Source of the DNA: Clostridia bacterium
GTDB taxonomy: Bacteria; Bacillota; Clostridia; Christensenellales; Aristaeellaceae
Direction: 5' to 3'
Length of the DNA: 64,000 nucleotides
Assembly: GCA_017543905.1 (NCBI GenBank)
Contig: JAFYFC010000025.1
Coordinates: 18,675 to 82,674 of the forward strand
Positions 23,480-32,879 of the stretch are shown piece after piece. Made by a program: the position numbers and the translations under genes. Numbering within the stretch: the first letter of the stretch is position 1; the number at the start of each line of letters is the position of its first letter. Under the pieces are notes generated by a model. The model saw only the letters and a list, made by a program, of their open reading frames with translations, made no database searches and had not been told where the DNA came from.

Positions 23480-25932
23480 AGACGCACCTCGTCCAGATGC
23501 CAGATCTTCTCGTTGTATTCCTTGATGACGCGGTCGGAGGCGAATATCCAGCTTCGCGCCACGTTCACTATCGCCTTTCTGACCCAGCTGTCGCGGTCGG
23601 CGTAATCCCTTACGAGATTTTCGCGCGCGCGCACGTAACCGGGCAGATCGCTCAGCACGAAGTACTGATCCGCGAAGCTGCTGCCCTCGCCGAAGAGCAG
23701 CGAATGGTAAATGTCGCGGAACAGCCCCGGCTGCTCGGGACACAGCGTGCCGTCTATCAGCTGCGTGAGCACGCGGCGTATCTCGGGATTGGTCTCGAAT
23801 ATCGCGCTCGCGCGGCTGGGCTGCATGCTCGCGGCCTCCACCTGCTCGGCGGTCATACCGAAAATGTGTATGTTCTCGCTGCCCACCGCGTCGAGTATCT
23901 CCACGTTCGCGCCGTCCAGCGTGCCCAGCGTTATCGCGCCGTTCATCATGAACTTCATGTTGCCGGTGCCGCTGGCCTCCTTGCCCGCGGTGGAAAGCTG
24001 CTCAGACACGTCCGCCGCCGGGATCAGGTCCTCCGCCACGGACACGCAGTAGTTTTCCACGAACACCACCTTCATGTATCTGGACGCGACGGGATCGTTG
24101 TTGACCAGGCGGCCTATCTCGTTTATCAGGCGGATTATGAGCTTCGCCCTGTAATAGCCGGGCGCGGCCTTCGCGCCGAATACGTACGTGCGCGGCTGCA
24201 CGTTCGCGCTGGCGTCGGGATTGTCCTTTATGCGGTTGTACAGTATGAGTATGGACAGCGCGTTCAGAAGCTGGCGCTTGTACTCGTGCAGCCGCTTCGC
24301 CTGCACGTCGAACATGTCGTCCGTGCGCAAAGCGGTGTTCTGCGAGGCGGTCAGGCGCTTTGAAAGCCTTTCTTTATTGGCCTTTTTGACCTCGAAAAAC
24401 TTCTGCCTGAAAGCTGCGTCGTCCTTGAAGCGCTCAAGCTCCGCGAGCTTTTCGTAATCCTTGCGCCACGCGTCGCCTATCGCCTCGTCTATCAGCGTGG
24501 ACAGGCGGTAATTCGCCATCATCAGCCAGCGGCGGTGGGTTATGCCGTTCGTGATCGCGATGAACTTCGAGGGCTCGGTCAGGTAGAAATCGTGGAAAAC
24601 GCTTTTTTTGAGTATGTCGGTGTGTATCTTGCTCACGCCGTTCACGCTGTGGCCCATGTACACGCACAGATTTGCCATGTTCACGTAGCCGTAGCCGATC
24701 ACCGCCATGCGTCCGATGCGCTCCCACTGGCCGGGGAAATACTCCCACAGCGCCGCGCACTCGCGCCGGTTGATCTCCTGCAGTATCATGTAAATGCGGG
24801 GCAGCAGCCGGCTGACCATGTCCTCCGGCCACTTTTCGAGCGCCTCCGCCATAACGGTGTGGTTGGTATAGGCGAACGTGCGGCGGGTTATATCCTCCGC
24901 CTTTTCCCAGGAAAGCCCCTCCTCGTCCATGAGTATGCGCATGAGCTCGGGTATCGCCATGCCGGGATGGGTATCGTTTACGTGCAGGGCGACCTTATCC
25001 GGGAATATATCGAAATTCCGGCCGTATACCTTAATAAAGTCCTCCACCGCGTACTGTACGGACGCGCTGGACAGGAAGTACTGCTGCTTAAGGCGCAGCT
25101 CCTTGCCCTCGATGTGGTTGTCGTCGGGATAAAGCACCTTGCTGATAACCTCGGCAAGCTCCTTTTCCTCTATCGCGCGGGTGTATTCGCCGCGGTTGAA
25201 GGAGGGCATGTCGAGGGTCTTCGTGGCCTTCGCCGACCAGCATCTGAGCATGTTCACCATATTGGAATCGTAGCCCAGCGTAGGCACGTCGTAGGGCACC
25301 GCCTGCACGGTGGTATAATCCTTAAGGCGGTATTTCACGACTCCGTTCTGCTCGTATCTTTCGACGTAGCCGCCGAAGCGCACCTCCTGGGTCTGATCCG
25401 GACGGCAAACCTCCCACATCGAGCCGTTTTCAAGCCAGTTGTCGGGCAGCTCCACCTGATAGCCGTCCACTATCTTCTGGCGGAACAGGCCGTATTCGTA
25501 GCGAATGGTGCAGCCCATCGCGGGCAGGCGCAGCGAGGACAGACTGTCCAGAAAGCATGCCGCCAGACGCCCCAGACCGCCGTTTCCCAGCCCAGGCTCC
25601 GGCTCCTCCTCGAATATCTTGGAGGGGTCCAGCCCCAGCTCGTGCAGCGCGACCGCGTAGGCCTCCTCGTTTACCAGCGCCACCATGTTGTTGTGCAGCG
25701 CGCGGCCTACCAGAAATTCCGCGCTCAGATAATACAGCTTTTTGCAATGCTGCTTTTTGCGCTCTCCGCGCGAGGCGGTGCGGCGCTTCATTACCTCGTC
25801 CCTTACCGTCTGCGCAAGCGCGTCGTAAATCTGCGCTTTGGTCGCGTCGCTTATTTCACAGCCGTAATTTCTTTCGAGCTTGCCCTTTATGGAAGCCTTG
25901 ATCTCGTCAACCGTCAGTCTTTTAACAATCAT
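23476..25932 (-). CDS. glgP: Glycogen/maltodextrin phosphorylase
   Basis: 818 residues, the usual length for GT35 phosphorylases. It releases glucose-1-phosphate from alpha-1,4-glucans with pyridoxal phosphate. Typical elements are LYYLSAEFLVGRAL, EPEPGLGNGGLGRLAACFLDS, HVNDTHPGMAIPELMRIL and the cofactor Lys in EASGTGNMKFMMNGA, followed by TLGTLDGANVEI. There is no transit or signal sequence. A sigma-A promoter lies 34 bases upstream, and the GH13 enzyme follows with a GTGA overlap. Together they form an intracellular maltodextrin or glycogen breakdown operon. Confidence 0.95.
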   Translation of the reverse strand: MIVKRLTVDEIKASIKGKLERNYGCEISDATKAQIYDALAQTVRDEVMKRRTASRGERKKQHCKKLYYLSAEFLVGRALHNNMVALVNEEAYAVALHELGLDPSKIFEEEPEPGLGNGGLGRLAACFLDSLSSLRLPAMGCTIRYEYGLFRQKIVDGYQVELPDNWLENGSMWEVCRPDQTQEVRFGGYVERYEQNGVVKYRLKDYTTVQAVPYDVPTLGYDSNMVNMLRCWSAKATKTLDMPSFNRGEYTRAIEEKELAEVISKVLYPDDNHIEGKELRLKQQYFLSSASVQYAVEDFIKVYGRNFDIFPDKVALHVNDTHPGMAIPELMRILMDEEGLSWEKAEDITRRTFAYTNHTVMAEALEKWPEDMVSRLLPRIYMILQEINRRECAALWEYFPGQWERIGRMAVIGYGYVNMANLCVYMGHSVNGVSKIHTDILKKSVFHDFYLTEPSKFIAITNGITHRRWLMMANYRLSTLIDEAIGDAWRKDYEKLAELERFKDDAAFRQKFFEVKKANKERLSKRLTASQNTALRTDDMFDVQAKRLHEYKRQLLNALSILILYNRIKDNPDASANVQPRTYVFGAKAAPGYYRAKLIIRLINEIGRLVNNDPVASRYMKVVFVENYCVSVAEDLIPAADVSEQLSTAGKEASGTGNMKFMMNGAITLGTLDGANVEILDAVGSENIHIFGMTAEQVEAASMQPSRASAIFETNPEIRRVLTQLIDGTLCPEQPGLFRDIYHSLLFGEGSSFADQYFVLSDLPGYVRARENLVRDYADRDSWVRKAIVNVARSWIFASDRVIKEYNEKIWHLDEVRL

Positions 25933-25965
25933 CCCGTAACCCCCGAATAAACGCGTTGTCGGAAG

Positions 25966-25994
25966 ATTATAACACCTGCGGAAAAATCACGCAA
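25966..25994 (-). promoter_or_regulatory. Promoter of the phosphorylase/GH13 operon
   Basis: On the minus strand TTGCGT (25989-25994), a 17-base spacer and TATAAT (25966-25971). Confidence 0.7.
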
Positions 25995-26069
25995 GCAAAT
26001 TTGCCTTTAAGTTGTTAACAAAACGCGGCTTTATACGCAAAAGAACCTGTTTTTTACGTGTTTTCAATA

Positions 26070-26098
26070 TTGCAACGCGCGTTCGGACGTGGTATACT
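26070..26098 (+). promoter_or_regulatory. Promoter of the peptidase C gene
   Basis: TTGCAA (26070-26075), a 17-base spacer and TATACT (26093-26098), 30 bases before the start codon. Confidence 0.7.
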
Positions 26099-26128
26099 TA
26101 GATCAACCTGTAAAATGGAGGATTGTTT

Positions 26129-27460
26129 ATGATCATCAGCAAAAGCGAATACGAGCGCATGAACGCGGTATACGCGTCCCGTCCCGCGCTGCGCGCCGCC
26201 GCGCTCGCGATGGGCCGGCAGGATCTGAACGAGGTTATTTACGACAGCGCGCAGGGCGCGAAATGCAGCTTCGTGTTCAATCACGAGCTGGAAACGCTGC
26301 CCGTGACCAACCAGAAGCGCTCCGGGCGCTGCTGGCTGTTCGCGGCGCTGAACCTGTTCCGCGAAACGGCGGCGAAAAAGCTGAACGCGGACAAATTCGA
26401 GCTTTCGCAAAACTACATCGCCTACTTCGACAAGCTGGAAAAGGCGAACTATTTCCTTGACAGCATTATGAAAACGCTGGACCTTTACAAGGACGACCGG
26501 CTGGTAAACTATATCGTCACAACCGGCATACAGGACGGCGGCCAGTGGGACATGATGGCGAACCTCGTAAAAAAATACGGGCTCGTGCCCAAGGACGCGA
26601 TGCCCGAGACCCATATGTCCTCGAGCACCCACTCCATAAACGCGGCGGTCAACGTGAAGCTGCGCCGCGCGGCGGCGATACTGCGCCGCGAGCACGCACG
26701 CGGCGCCGGCGCGGAGGAGCTGGAAAAGATACAGCGCGACACGCTGACCGACATACACAACATGCTCACCGCGGCGTTCGGCTGCCCGCCGGAGAAATTC
26801 GACCTCGAATACCGCGACAAGGACAAAAACTTCGTGCGCATAGAGGGTCTGACGCCCAAGACCTTCTGGGACGAATACATAGCCTTCCCATTTGACGAGT
26901 ACGTATCCCTGATAAACTCCCCCACCGATGACAAGCCCTACGACAAGGCCTACACCATCCGCTTCCTCGGAAACGTGGTAGAGGGCGATCCCGTGTGCTA
27001 CCTGAACACCGACATGGCCACGATCAAAAAGGCGGTCATGCAGACCATCGACTCAGGCGAAAGCGTATGGTTCGGCTCTGACGTGGGCTGGTTTATGGAC
27101 AGGGAGACCGGCGCGCTGATAAACGACCTGAACGACTATTCGCCCCTGTTCGGCGGCATGGAGTTCAAGTGCAGCAAAGAGGACAAGCTCGATTACCGCA
27201 TGAGCGCGATGAACCACGCGATGACCATAACCGGCTACCACGAGGTGAACGGCACGCCCGTCAGATGGAAGATACAGAACTCCTGGGGCGACGAAAGGGG
27301 CTGCAAAGGCTACTACATGATGAACGACGAATGGTTCGACGAATACGTCTATCAGGCGGTAGTCAAAAAAAGCCTGCTGCCTGGTAAGCTCCTTGACGCG
27401 CTCAAGGCCGAAAAGCAGGTGCTCGAGCCCTGGGACCCGATGGGGACGCTGGCGGAGTAG
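26129..27460 (+). CDS. pepC: Aminopeptidase C (bleomycin-hydrolase family, C1B)
   Basis: 443 residues from the ATG at 26129 (TGGAGGA seven bases upstream; the TTG at 26123 is rejected). It is a cytosolic cysteine aminopeptidase of the papain fold. The active-site Gln and Cys are in TNQKRSGRCWLFAALN, the His is in MNHAMTITGYHE and the Asn in KIQNSWGDERG. The length matches PepC/bleomycin hydrolase, which forms a hexameric chamber whose own C-terminus trims access to the active site. It is a single gene with its own promoter and a double-hairpin terminator repeat right behind it. Confidence 0.95.
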   Translation: MIISKSEYERMNAVYASRPALRAAALAMGRQDLNEVIYDSAQGAKCSFVFNHELETLPVTNQKRSGRCWLFAALNLFRETAAKKLNADKFELSQNYIAYFDKLEKANYFLDSIMKTLDLYKDDRLVNYIVTTGIQDGGQWDMMANLVKKYGLVPKDAMPETHMSSSTHSINAAVNVKLRRAAAILRREHARGAGAEELEKIQRDTLTDIHNMLTAAFGCPPEKFDLEYRDKDKNFVRIEGLTPKTFWDEYIAFPFDEYVSLINSPTDDKPYDKAYTIRFLGNVVEGDPVCYLNTDMATIKKAVMQTIDSGESVWFGSDVGWFMDRETGALINDLNDYSPLFGGMEFKCSKEDKLDYRMSAMNHAMTITGYHEVNGTPVRWKIQNSWGDERGCKGYYMMNDEWFDEYVYQAVVKKSLLPGKLLDALKAEKQVLEPWDPMGTLAE

Positions 27461-27655
27461 GGCTGCTTGCGCAGCCTATCGATCGAAATGAAGCGTTGCT
27501 TCATTTCGATCGGTTTGGTTTTCTGTAGTTTAATAAGGTTTTTGGATAAAACGGCGGGCGTTCGGCAGATTACGTAACTGGTTTACAATTTTTGCTGAAA
27601 TCTCTGCGGAGATTTCCGGGCGCAAGGCGCACCGCCTCAAATCGCAGATTTGAGC
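27461..27655 (+). repeat. Repeat family A, copy 2
   Basis: GGCTGC-TTGC-GCAGCC (27461-27476) and CGATCGAAATGAAGC-GTT-GCTTCATTTCGATCG (27480-27512), then a tail related to copy 1: gtagtttaataaggtttttg (27525 onward) and aaatctctgcggagattt. It directly follows the peptidase C stop codon. Confidence 0.75.
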
Positions 27656-27712
27656 CGATGCGTCCCGCCGAAGGCGGGATTGATTTGCCAATTGCTAATC
27701 AACCTCAAACTG

Positions 27713-27823
27713 TAAGGTAGCGATTATTTGCTCCGGTCGTCTTCGCTCCCTGCGCAAAAATCGCTCCTCGGGCGGGCAAAGCTCGCCCTGCGGAATGAAG
27801 TTGGAGGGGCTCGGCCCCTCCAA
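27713..27823 (-). repeat. Repeat family B, copy 1
   Basis: It runs from aaggtagcgattatttgctc to a closing TTGGAGGGG-CTCGG-CCCCTCCAA hairpin. Its reverse complement matches the element at 59660-59789 almost end to end, including the segment gcgcaaaaatcgctcctcgg. Confidence 0.75.
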
Positions 27824-28145
27824 GCCTCCCCTTACGGGCTTATACGCTTCGCTGAAGCCCGCGGGGGTTGCGTTGGTTTTATAATGATTATCCTCTGAAA
27901 CGGCAGGGTTTTGGTGATAGAGGCGATTGATAATAATAATTAGCTTGGTACAAGCCGCATTTGCGGCAATGCCAAACTAACTTTTATTTAGCGGTTATTA
28001 AGTCTTCAGTTTTCAGTATTCATTCTGAGGGAAAGCCTTGCAGACCTTGCATACCTCCCATCTCCATTTAATTTAACACGTTATTAACAGAGCGGCGCCC
28101 TTATCGGTGTATAATTACATCATATACATCGAAGGGGTGCTTCTT

Positions 28146-31100
28146 ATGAAAAAGCTGATACTCGCTTCTGTATTGGCGGTCGCGCTGATCGCTTTGCTCT
28201 CGTTCGCGTGCGCCGAACACAGCGGCACGTGGGGGTCGCTCAGCTGGACGCTGAACGCTGCGGGCGTGCTTACGATAAGCGGCTCAGGCGATATAGCCGA
28301 TCTCGAATTCTACGGTGAAGACGCCTGGCTTGCGTACACAGACGACATCACGCAAGTAATCGTTTCAGAAGGCATAACAAGCATCGGCGACAACGCGTTT
28401 CAGAACGCCTTTAATCTCACTGGCATATCGCTTCCTTCCGGGCTGACGAGGATAGGCGACGCCGCGTTTTATAGTTGTGAAAGTCTGGGGAGCATCTCGA
28501 TCCCCGGCACTGTTGCAAGCATCGGCAAAGATGCCTTCCGTTGGTGCTCAGCTCTTACTGGAATAACCATTCCGAACGGTGTTACGGAAATCGCAGCCGA
28601 CACTTTTTACCACTGCGAGAGCCTGACAAACATAATCATTCCGGGCAGCGTTACGAATATCAGGAGTAATGCTTTTGCCTACTGTTCCGCGTTGGAGAAC
28701 ATTGCCATTCCGAACAGCGTGACCAGTATAGGCGAATATGTCTTCGAAGGCTGCTCAAGCTTGAAAAACATTAGTATTCCTAACAGTGTGACAAGTATCG
28801 GCTACGGCGCGTTTTATAATTGTTCTTCCTTAACCTATCTGCCCCTGCCGGACAGTATTACTGATATTAGACGTAACATGTTCTATGGCTGCGACGGCCT
28901 GACCGAAATAACGATCCCGTCCGGCATAAAAAGTATTGGATACGATGCTTTCTATCTCTGCGAAAACCTTACAAAAGTCTCGATACCGGCAAGCGTCTCT
29001 ACCATTGATGTCAGAGCCTTTCAAAACTGCACAAGCCTTACGGAAATCGTCGTGGACACAGGCAACAGCGTATATGCTTCATATTTAGGCGCAGTGTATA
29101 ACACAGCGCTTACCGAGCTCCTGCTCTGTCCGGACGGAAAGACGAGCATTACCTTCCCGAACAGCTTAACCGGGATAGGAAACTACGCTTTCAGTTATTA
29201 CAGCCGCCTTGCAAGTATAACCATTCCCTCAGGGTTAACGAGTATCAACTGCGACGAGGTTTTTGATAACTGCCACGAGCTTACGAATATTACCGTGGAC
29301 AGCGCCAATCCCGCTTTTGCCTCTTACCTCGGCATGCTTTACGACAAAACGCTCACGCAGCTGATCAAATGCCCAAACGGCAAAACCTACGCTATCGTCG
29401 CGGACAGCGCGGTGAGCGCCGCTCCCGGTGCTTTCAACGGCTGCTATAAGCTGACCACGCTGAACATAGCCAACCTTACGGATATAGACAGTAATACTTT
29501 TTCCTATTGCTACGCGCTGAATACACTCAAGGTAAATCCGGCCAATCCGCAGTACGCCTCGCGCGGCGGCCTGCTCTGCGATAAGGCGGGCAGCGCAGTG
29601 ATCCTGTGTCCCAAAGGACTTACGAGCGTCACTGTCCCGGATGGCATAACCGAGATACAAAATAGTGCATTTGCATACGGCAGTATAGTCAGCGTTACGC
29701 TTCCGGACAGCCTTACGCGCATCTGGGATAATGCTTTTTACGAATGTGAAGAGCTTACAGGTATACGTATACCCGAAAGCGTGACCGAGATCGGCGACGA
29801 CGCGTTCGCAGGCTGCTGGAAACTTAAAACGCTCACTCTGCCCGCACATATGGAGCACATAGGCGCCGAAGCGTTTGCAAACTGCGGCATCGACAGACTG
29901 GTGCTTCCGGAAGGGATCACCGAGATAGCTCTTGGCGCATGTACGGCGAGTTACGTGTATATCCCCGCGAGTCTGGAGGAAATCGATGTATACAGCTTTC
30001 ACAGCAGTATTGACGAAATAGAGGTTTCCTCCGCCAGCCGGTATTTCGCGGTATATTCGGGCATGCTGTTCAACAAAGACCTGACCGAGCTTATTTACGT
30101 CCCAAGTTCAGCCGTATTCTCGCTGCCCGCAAGCTATACGGTTATCGGGGACTCGGCGTTTTCTGGAACATATTTTGAAAACGTGGTCATTCCCGGCCAC
30201 GTTACGGCGATCGGAGACGATGCCTTCCACGACTGTTATTCTTTACGCAGCGTATCCATACCCGGCAGCGTCGCAAGCATCGGCGCATATGCATTTTACT
30301 CGTGTGGGAATCTTTCAAACGTCACTCTCGGAAACGGCGTCACGACGATAGGCGATTATGCGTTCTGGAACACAAGTATAAGCAGCATAGTATTGCCGGA
30401 CAGCGTCGTGAGCATAGGCGATCATGCGTTCGACGATTGCTACAGCCTGGTAAAGATACTCATTCCCGCAAGCGTCACGTCGATAGGAGAAGAATGCGTA
30501 CCGGCAGGAACGACGATACGCTGTTACGAAAACTCTTACGCGGCAGAGTGGGCAAGCGAAAACGGCTGCACGACCGAGTACATAGTAGAGTGCGCGCACG
30601 GGCACACCGAAGAAATAACGACGCAGGAAGCAACCTGCGGCAGCGACGGCTTAAAGCTTATCGTATGCTCGGACTGCGGCGCGGTGCTCGACGAAGAGGT
30701 CATCCCGGCGACCGGCGAGCATGTCTTTTATACCGAGTCGGGCGATCCGACCTGTACGGAAGGAGGGTATGTGGTCGATAACTGTGAAAACTGCGGTTAT
30801 TACATAATCAGAGCCGAATATCCCCCGCTCGGGCATACCGCGGTCACGGACCGCGCGGTCGCGCCCACGTGGAACGAGCCGGGCCTGACCGAGGGCAGCC
30901 ACTGCTCCGTGTGCGAGGAGATCATCGTAAGGCAGACGGCGCTCGTGCCCCTTAAGTACAGCGACGCGCTGCTCACCCTTCCGGCGAATCTGAGCGTAAT
31001 AAACGCCGGCGCGTTTACGGGTATTTCGCAAATCGACGCGATAGTGCTCCCCGCGGGCGTGACCTCTATCGCCGCAAACGCGTTTGAGCCCGGCACGCTG

Positions 31101-31175
31101 CTCGTGGTGCCCGCAGGCAGCCCGTGGGCGCAGTGGGCGTGCGACAACGGATACACCGCGATCGAAATGAATTGA
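28146..31175 (+). CDS. Secreted BspA-like LRR_5 protein with Cys-pair C-terminal region
   Basis: 1009 residues from the ATG at 28146 (GGGGTG upstream). A signal peptide (cleavage near ACA-EH) is followed by about 30 LRR_5 units, for example SVTSIGYGAFYNCSSLTYLP. In several of them the array is interrupted by short AS-LG-LYD/YN-TLT-LI-CP-GK insertions. From about residue 820 there are two or three small Cys-rich units (VCSDCGAVLDEEVIPATGEH, NCENCGYYI, HCSVCEEIIV), which resemble Cys-pair repeats seen in other Firmicute surface proteins. A final LRR unit and a charged tail close the protein. No sortase motif or membrane anchor is visible. Such proteins are mostly linked to adhesion or binding to host or food matrix; the ligand is unknown. 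Confidence 0.85.
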   Translation: MKKLILASVLAVALIALLSFACAEHSGTWGSLSWTLNAAGVLTISGSGDIADLEFYGEDAWLAYTDDITQVIVSEGITSIGDNAFQNAFNLTGISLPSGLTRIGDAAFYSCESLGSISIPGTVASIGKDAFRWCSALTGITIPNGVTEIAADTFYHCESLTNIIIPGSVTNIRSNAFAYCSALENIAIPNSVTSIGEYVFEGCSSLKNISIPNSVTSIGYGAFYNCSSLTYLPLPDSITDIRRNMFYGCDGLTEITIPSGIKSIGYDAFYLCENLTKVSIPASVSTIDVRAFQNCTSLTEIVVDTGNSVYASYLGAVYNTALTELLLCPDGKTSITFPNSLTGIGNYAFSYYSRLASITIPSGLTSINCDEVFDNCHELTNITVDSANPAFASYLGMLYDKTLTQLIKCPNGKTYAIVADSAVSAAPGAFNGCYKLTTLNIANLTDIDSNTFSYCYALNTLKVNPANPQYASRGGLLCDKAGSAVILCPKGLTSVTVPDGITEIQNSAFAYGSIVSVTLPDSLTRIWDNAFYECEELTGIRIPESVTEIGDDAFAGCWKLKTLTLPAHMEHIGAEAFANCGIDRLVLPEGITEIALGACTASYVYIPASLEEIDVYSFHSSIDEIEVSSASRYFAVYSGMLFNKDLTELIYVPSSAVFSLPASYTVIGDSAFSGTYFENVVIPGHVTAIGDDAFHDCYSLRSVSIPGSVASIGAYAFYSCGNLSNVTLGNGVTTIGDYAFWNTSISSIVLPDSVVSIGDHAFDDCYSLVKILIPASVTSIGEECVPAGTTIRCYENSYAAEWASENGCTTEYIVECAHGHTEEITTQEATCGSDGLKLIVCSDCGAVLDEEVIPATGEHVFYTESGDPTCTEGGYVVDNCENCGYYIIRAEYPPLGHTAVTDRAVAPTWNEPGLTEGSHCSVCEEIIVRQTALVPLKYSDALLTLPANLSVINAGAFTGISQIDAIVLPAGVTSIAANAFEPGTLLVVPAGSPWAQWACDNGYTAIEMN

Positions 31176-31254
31176 AAAACCATTTTGGTCATGCAGGGCC
31201 GCGTTATCGGGCTGTCAGACCGCAAGACGTAAGGCTTTGACAGCTATCAGGCAG

Positions 31255-31362
31255 GTTTTGCGATTTTTACAGAAATCTCTGCGGAGATTTCCCAGCGCAA
31301 AAACCGCTCCTCACGGCGTACACGCCGCTGCGGAACTAACTTGGAGGGGCTTGCCCCTCCAA
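31255..31362. repeat. Partial repeats of families A and B
   Basis: AAATCTCTGCGGAGATTT (about 31270-31290) matches the tail of family A. From gcgcaaaaaccgctcctcac on, the stretch matches family B and ends in TTGGAGGGGCTTGCCCCTCCAA (31341-31362). It lies between the LRR gene and the NUDIX gene. Confidence 0.65.
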
Positions 31363-31439
31363 GTCTTCCCCGCGGGCTTGCGCGCATTGCCGAAGCCTGC
31401 GGGGTTTTCTTATCGAAGTCGGTATTTTGGGAGATAAAT

Positions 31440-31913
31440 ATGCTCAGAAGCAGTCTTATTTACATAGACGACGGCGCGCGCTATCTTATGCTGCACCGCG
31501 TGAAAAAGCTTGCCGACGTGAACCGGGACAAGTGGCTCGGCGTGGGCGGCAAGCTGGAAGCGGGCGAAACGCCCGAGGTCTGCGCCGCGCGCGAAATGCG
31601 CGAGGAAACGGGCCTGACGCCCGCCGCGCTTTTATACCGCGGGATCGTGTATTTTTCCTCGAACGAAGCCGAGGACGAGGAAATGCACCTGTTCACCTGC
31701 AATAAATATTCGGGCGCGCTCGCTCAGTGCGACGAGGGCACGCTCGAATGGGTAGACAAAACGCAGGTCACGCGCCTGAACATCTGGGAGGGCGACAAGA
31801 TATTTTTGCGCCTGCTCGCCGAAAACGCCCCCTTCTTCCGCCTGAAGCTGACATACGAGGGCAATACCCTCACGGGCAGCAGGCTGCTTAAGGAGGATGA
31901 GAACGGGTTTTGA
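31440..31913 (+). CDS. NUDIX hydrolase (MutT/8-oxo-dGTP diphosphatase-like)
   Basis: 157 residues from the ATG at 31440 with GGGAG upstream; the longer frame is in repeat DNA. The Nudix box GGKLEAGETPEVCAAREMREETGL, written here as G-x5-E-x7-R-E-x2-E-E-x-G, is complete at about residues 39-61. WLGVGGKLE and a C-terminal EW-D form the usual rim. Family members hydrolyse nucleoside diphosphates linked to another group; this subgroup is often annotated as 8-oxo-dGTP diphosphatase, but the specificity is uncertain. It is a single gene. Confidence 0.85.
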   Translation: MLRSSLIYIDDGARYLMLHRVKKLADVNRDKWLGVGGKLEAGETPEVCAAREMREETGLTPAALLYRGIVYFSSNEAEDEEMHLFTCNKYSGALAQCDEGTLEWVDKTQVTRLNIWEGDKIFLRLLAENAPFFRLKLTYEGNTLTGSRLLKEDENGF

Positions 31914-31936
31914 GCATTAAAGTATAGCTGTGTTTT

Positions 31937-32734
31937 CTAATCCATAGTATTAGCCACATCCAACAGCATACGATTAATACGGTATTGTACCTCGTTGTAG
32001 TACCTTAACTCAGCTGCTGTCAAATCCTCATCATCAGGTAAGCTGTCCCATTTTTCCATATTTGTCTCAAACTTTTTAAGCCATTTATAATAATCATACA
32101 GCATCGCTATGTCGTTCGACGACTCTGAATACTTTTTTATGAAATTTGCATAGTCAATAAAGAATTCCTCATATGCGTCTATTGCCTCTTTTACTTCTTT
32201 CCTGACGCCGTTGATAGTTGTTTCGGCGGTCGGTGTAGGCTTCGGCGTCGGTGTGGGCTTCGGCGTCGGTGTGGGCTTCGGCGTAACTTCTTCAGTTTCA
32301 AAAGCCGATTCAGGCGCAGTAGTTTCCGTTTCCGCTTTAGGAGCTTCGGTTGGTTTACTGGTGGGAGCAGCAGTTGCTTCTATATTTATATTTATCTGAT
32401 CTGATTTCTGCTTATCTTCCATCCGTGTCTTTACTTCATCGATTACATTATCAAAAATTTCGCGAATTTCCGTGAAAATCGCTTTAGTGCCACTGTTCCC
32501 TATTGCATTATTCAGTTTACTGGTTGCAAAAGCGAACAATATGACCAAAATTACAAATAACCATATATATGATCTCGCGTAATTTCTTCTATTTATGTTT
32601 TTGTTTGAAACGCTGAATACTAATATCAGAATCAAGCCCAGAATTGGTATTGAAAACAGTATCGTATAAAAAATGTATCCTAAAGAAGATATAGGTTTAT
32701 ACTCAGCCGAATCATAATTTCTGTCTCTTCCCAT
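31937..32734 (-). CDS. Membrane protein with PT-rich linker, unknown function
   Basis: 265 residues. Two hydrophobic segments (about 19-42, and 53-70 with YIWLFVILVILFAFA) are followed by a charged helical region. A low-complexity linker comes next (about 115-175, with repeated PKPTPT encoded by an 18-base tandem repeat at 32227-32285), then a helical C-terminal domain with several Tyr and Trp. The protein probably exposes the C-terminal domain outside the membrane. The gene is AT-rich relative to most of the window. It has its own consensus promoter and GAGG before the ATG. The family is not recognised with confidence. Confidence 0.6.
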   Translation of the reverse strand: MGRDRNYDSAEYKPISSLGYIFYTILFSIPILGLILILVFSVSNKNINRRNYARSYIWLFVILVILFAFATSKLNNAIGNSGTKAIFTEIREIFDNVIDEVKTRMEDKQKSDQININIEATAAPTSKPTEAPKAETETTAPESAFETEEVTPKPTPTPKPTPTPKPTPTAETTINGVRKEVKEAIDAYEEFFIDYANFIKKYSESSNDIAMLYDYYKWLKKFETNMEKWDSLPDDEDLTAAELRYYNEVQYRINRMLLDVANTMD

Positions 32735-32781
32735 GCTTCATTTCCTCTTTCCATTTTCTTATAAGCTTTGTTATATAAACA

Positions 32782-32810
32782 ATAATAACATATATATTTG
32801 GTTTTGTCAA
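32782..32810 (-). promoter_or_regulatory. Promoter of the PT-rich membrane protein gene
   Basis: On the minus strand TTGACA (32805-32810), a 17-base spacer and TATTAT (32782-32787): an almost perfect sigma-A promoter. Confidence 0.75.
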
Positions 32811-32879
32811 TTCAAACGTCCAATAAAATTATGCATCTCTGATTGAAAAATCTGATATTATTGGCGTGAGGTGTTATAA

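Larger units (their letters stand above)
27461..28145. other. 685-base non-coding stretch made largely of repeats
   Basis: It begins at the peptidase stop with repeat A copy 2 (27461-27655), followed by repeat B copy 1 (27713-27823). After that comes AT-rich DNA without a convincing gene. Just before the next gene, TATAAT at 28110-28115 is a possible -10 box, and TTAACA at 28084-28089 a poorly spaced (20 bases) -35 candidate. Confidence 0.6.

Noticed and set aside
23480..23743. N-terminal extension of the GH13 enzyme into the phosphorylase gene
   Set aside because: The extension is the phosphorylase sequence read in another frame. The GTG at 23479 with GAGG seven bases upstream and a GTGA overlap is the better start.
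26123..26128. TTG start two codons before the peptidase C ATG
   Set aside because: The ATG at 26129 has the better spacing to TGGAGGA and matches the normal length.
32227..32285. Tandem 18-base repeat as a regulatory minisatellite
   Set aside because: It lies in frame inside a gene and encodes the PKPTPT linker; a low-complexity protein segment explains it.
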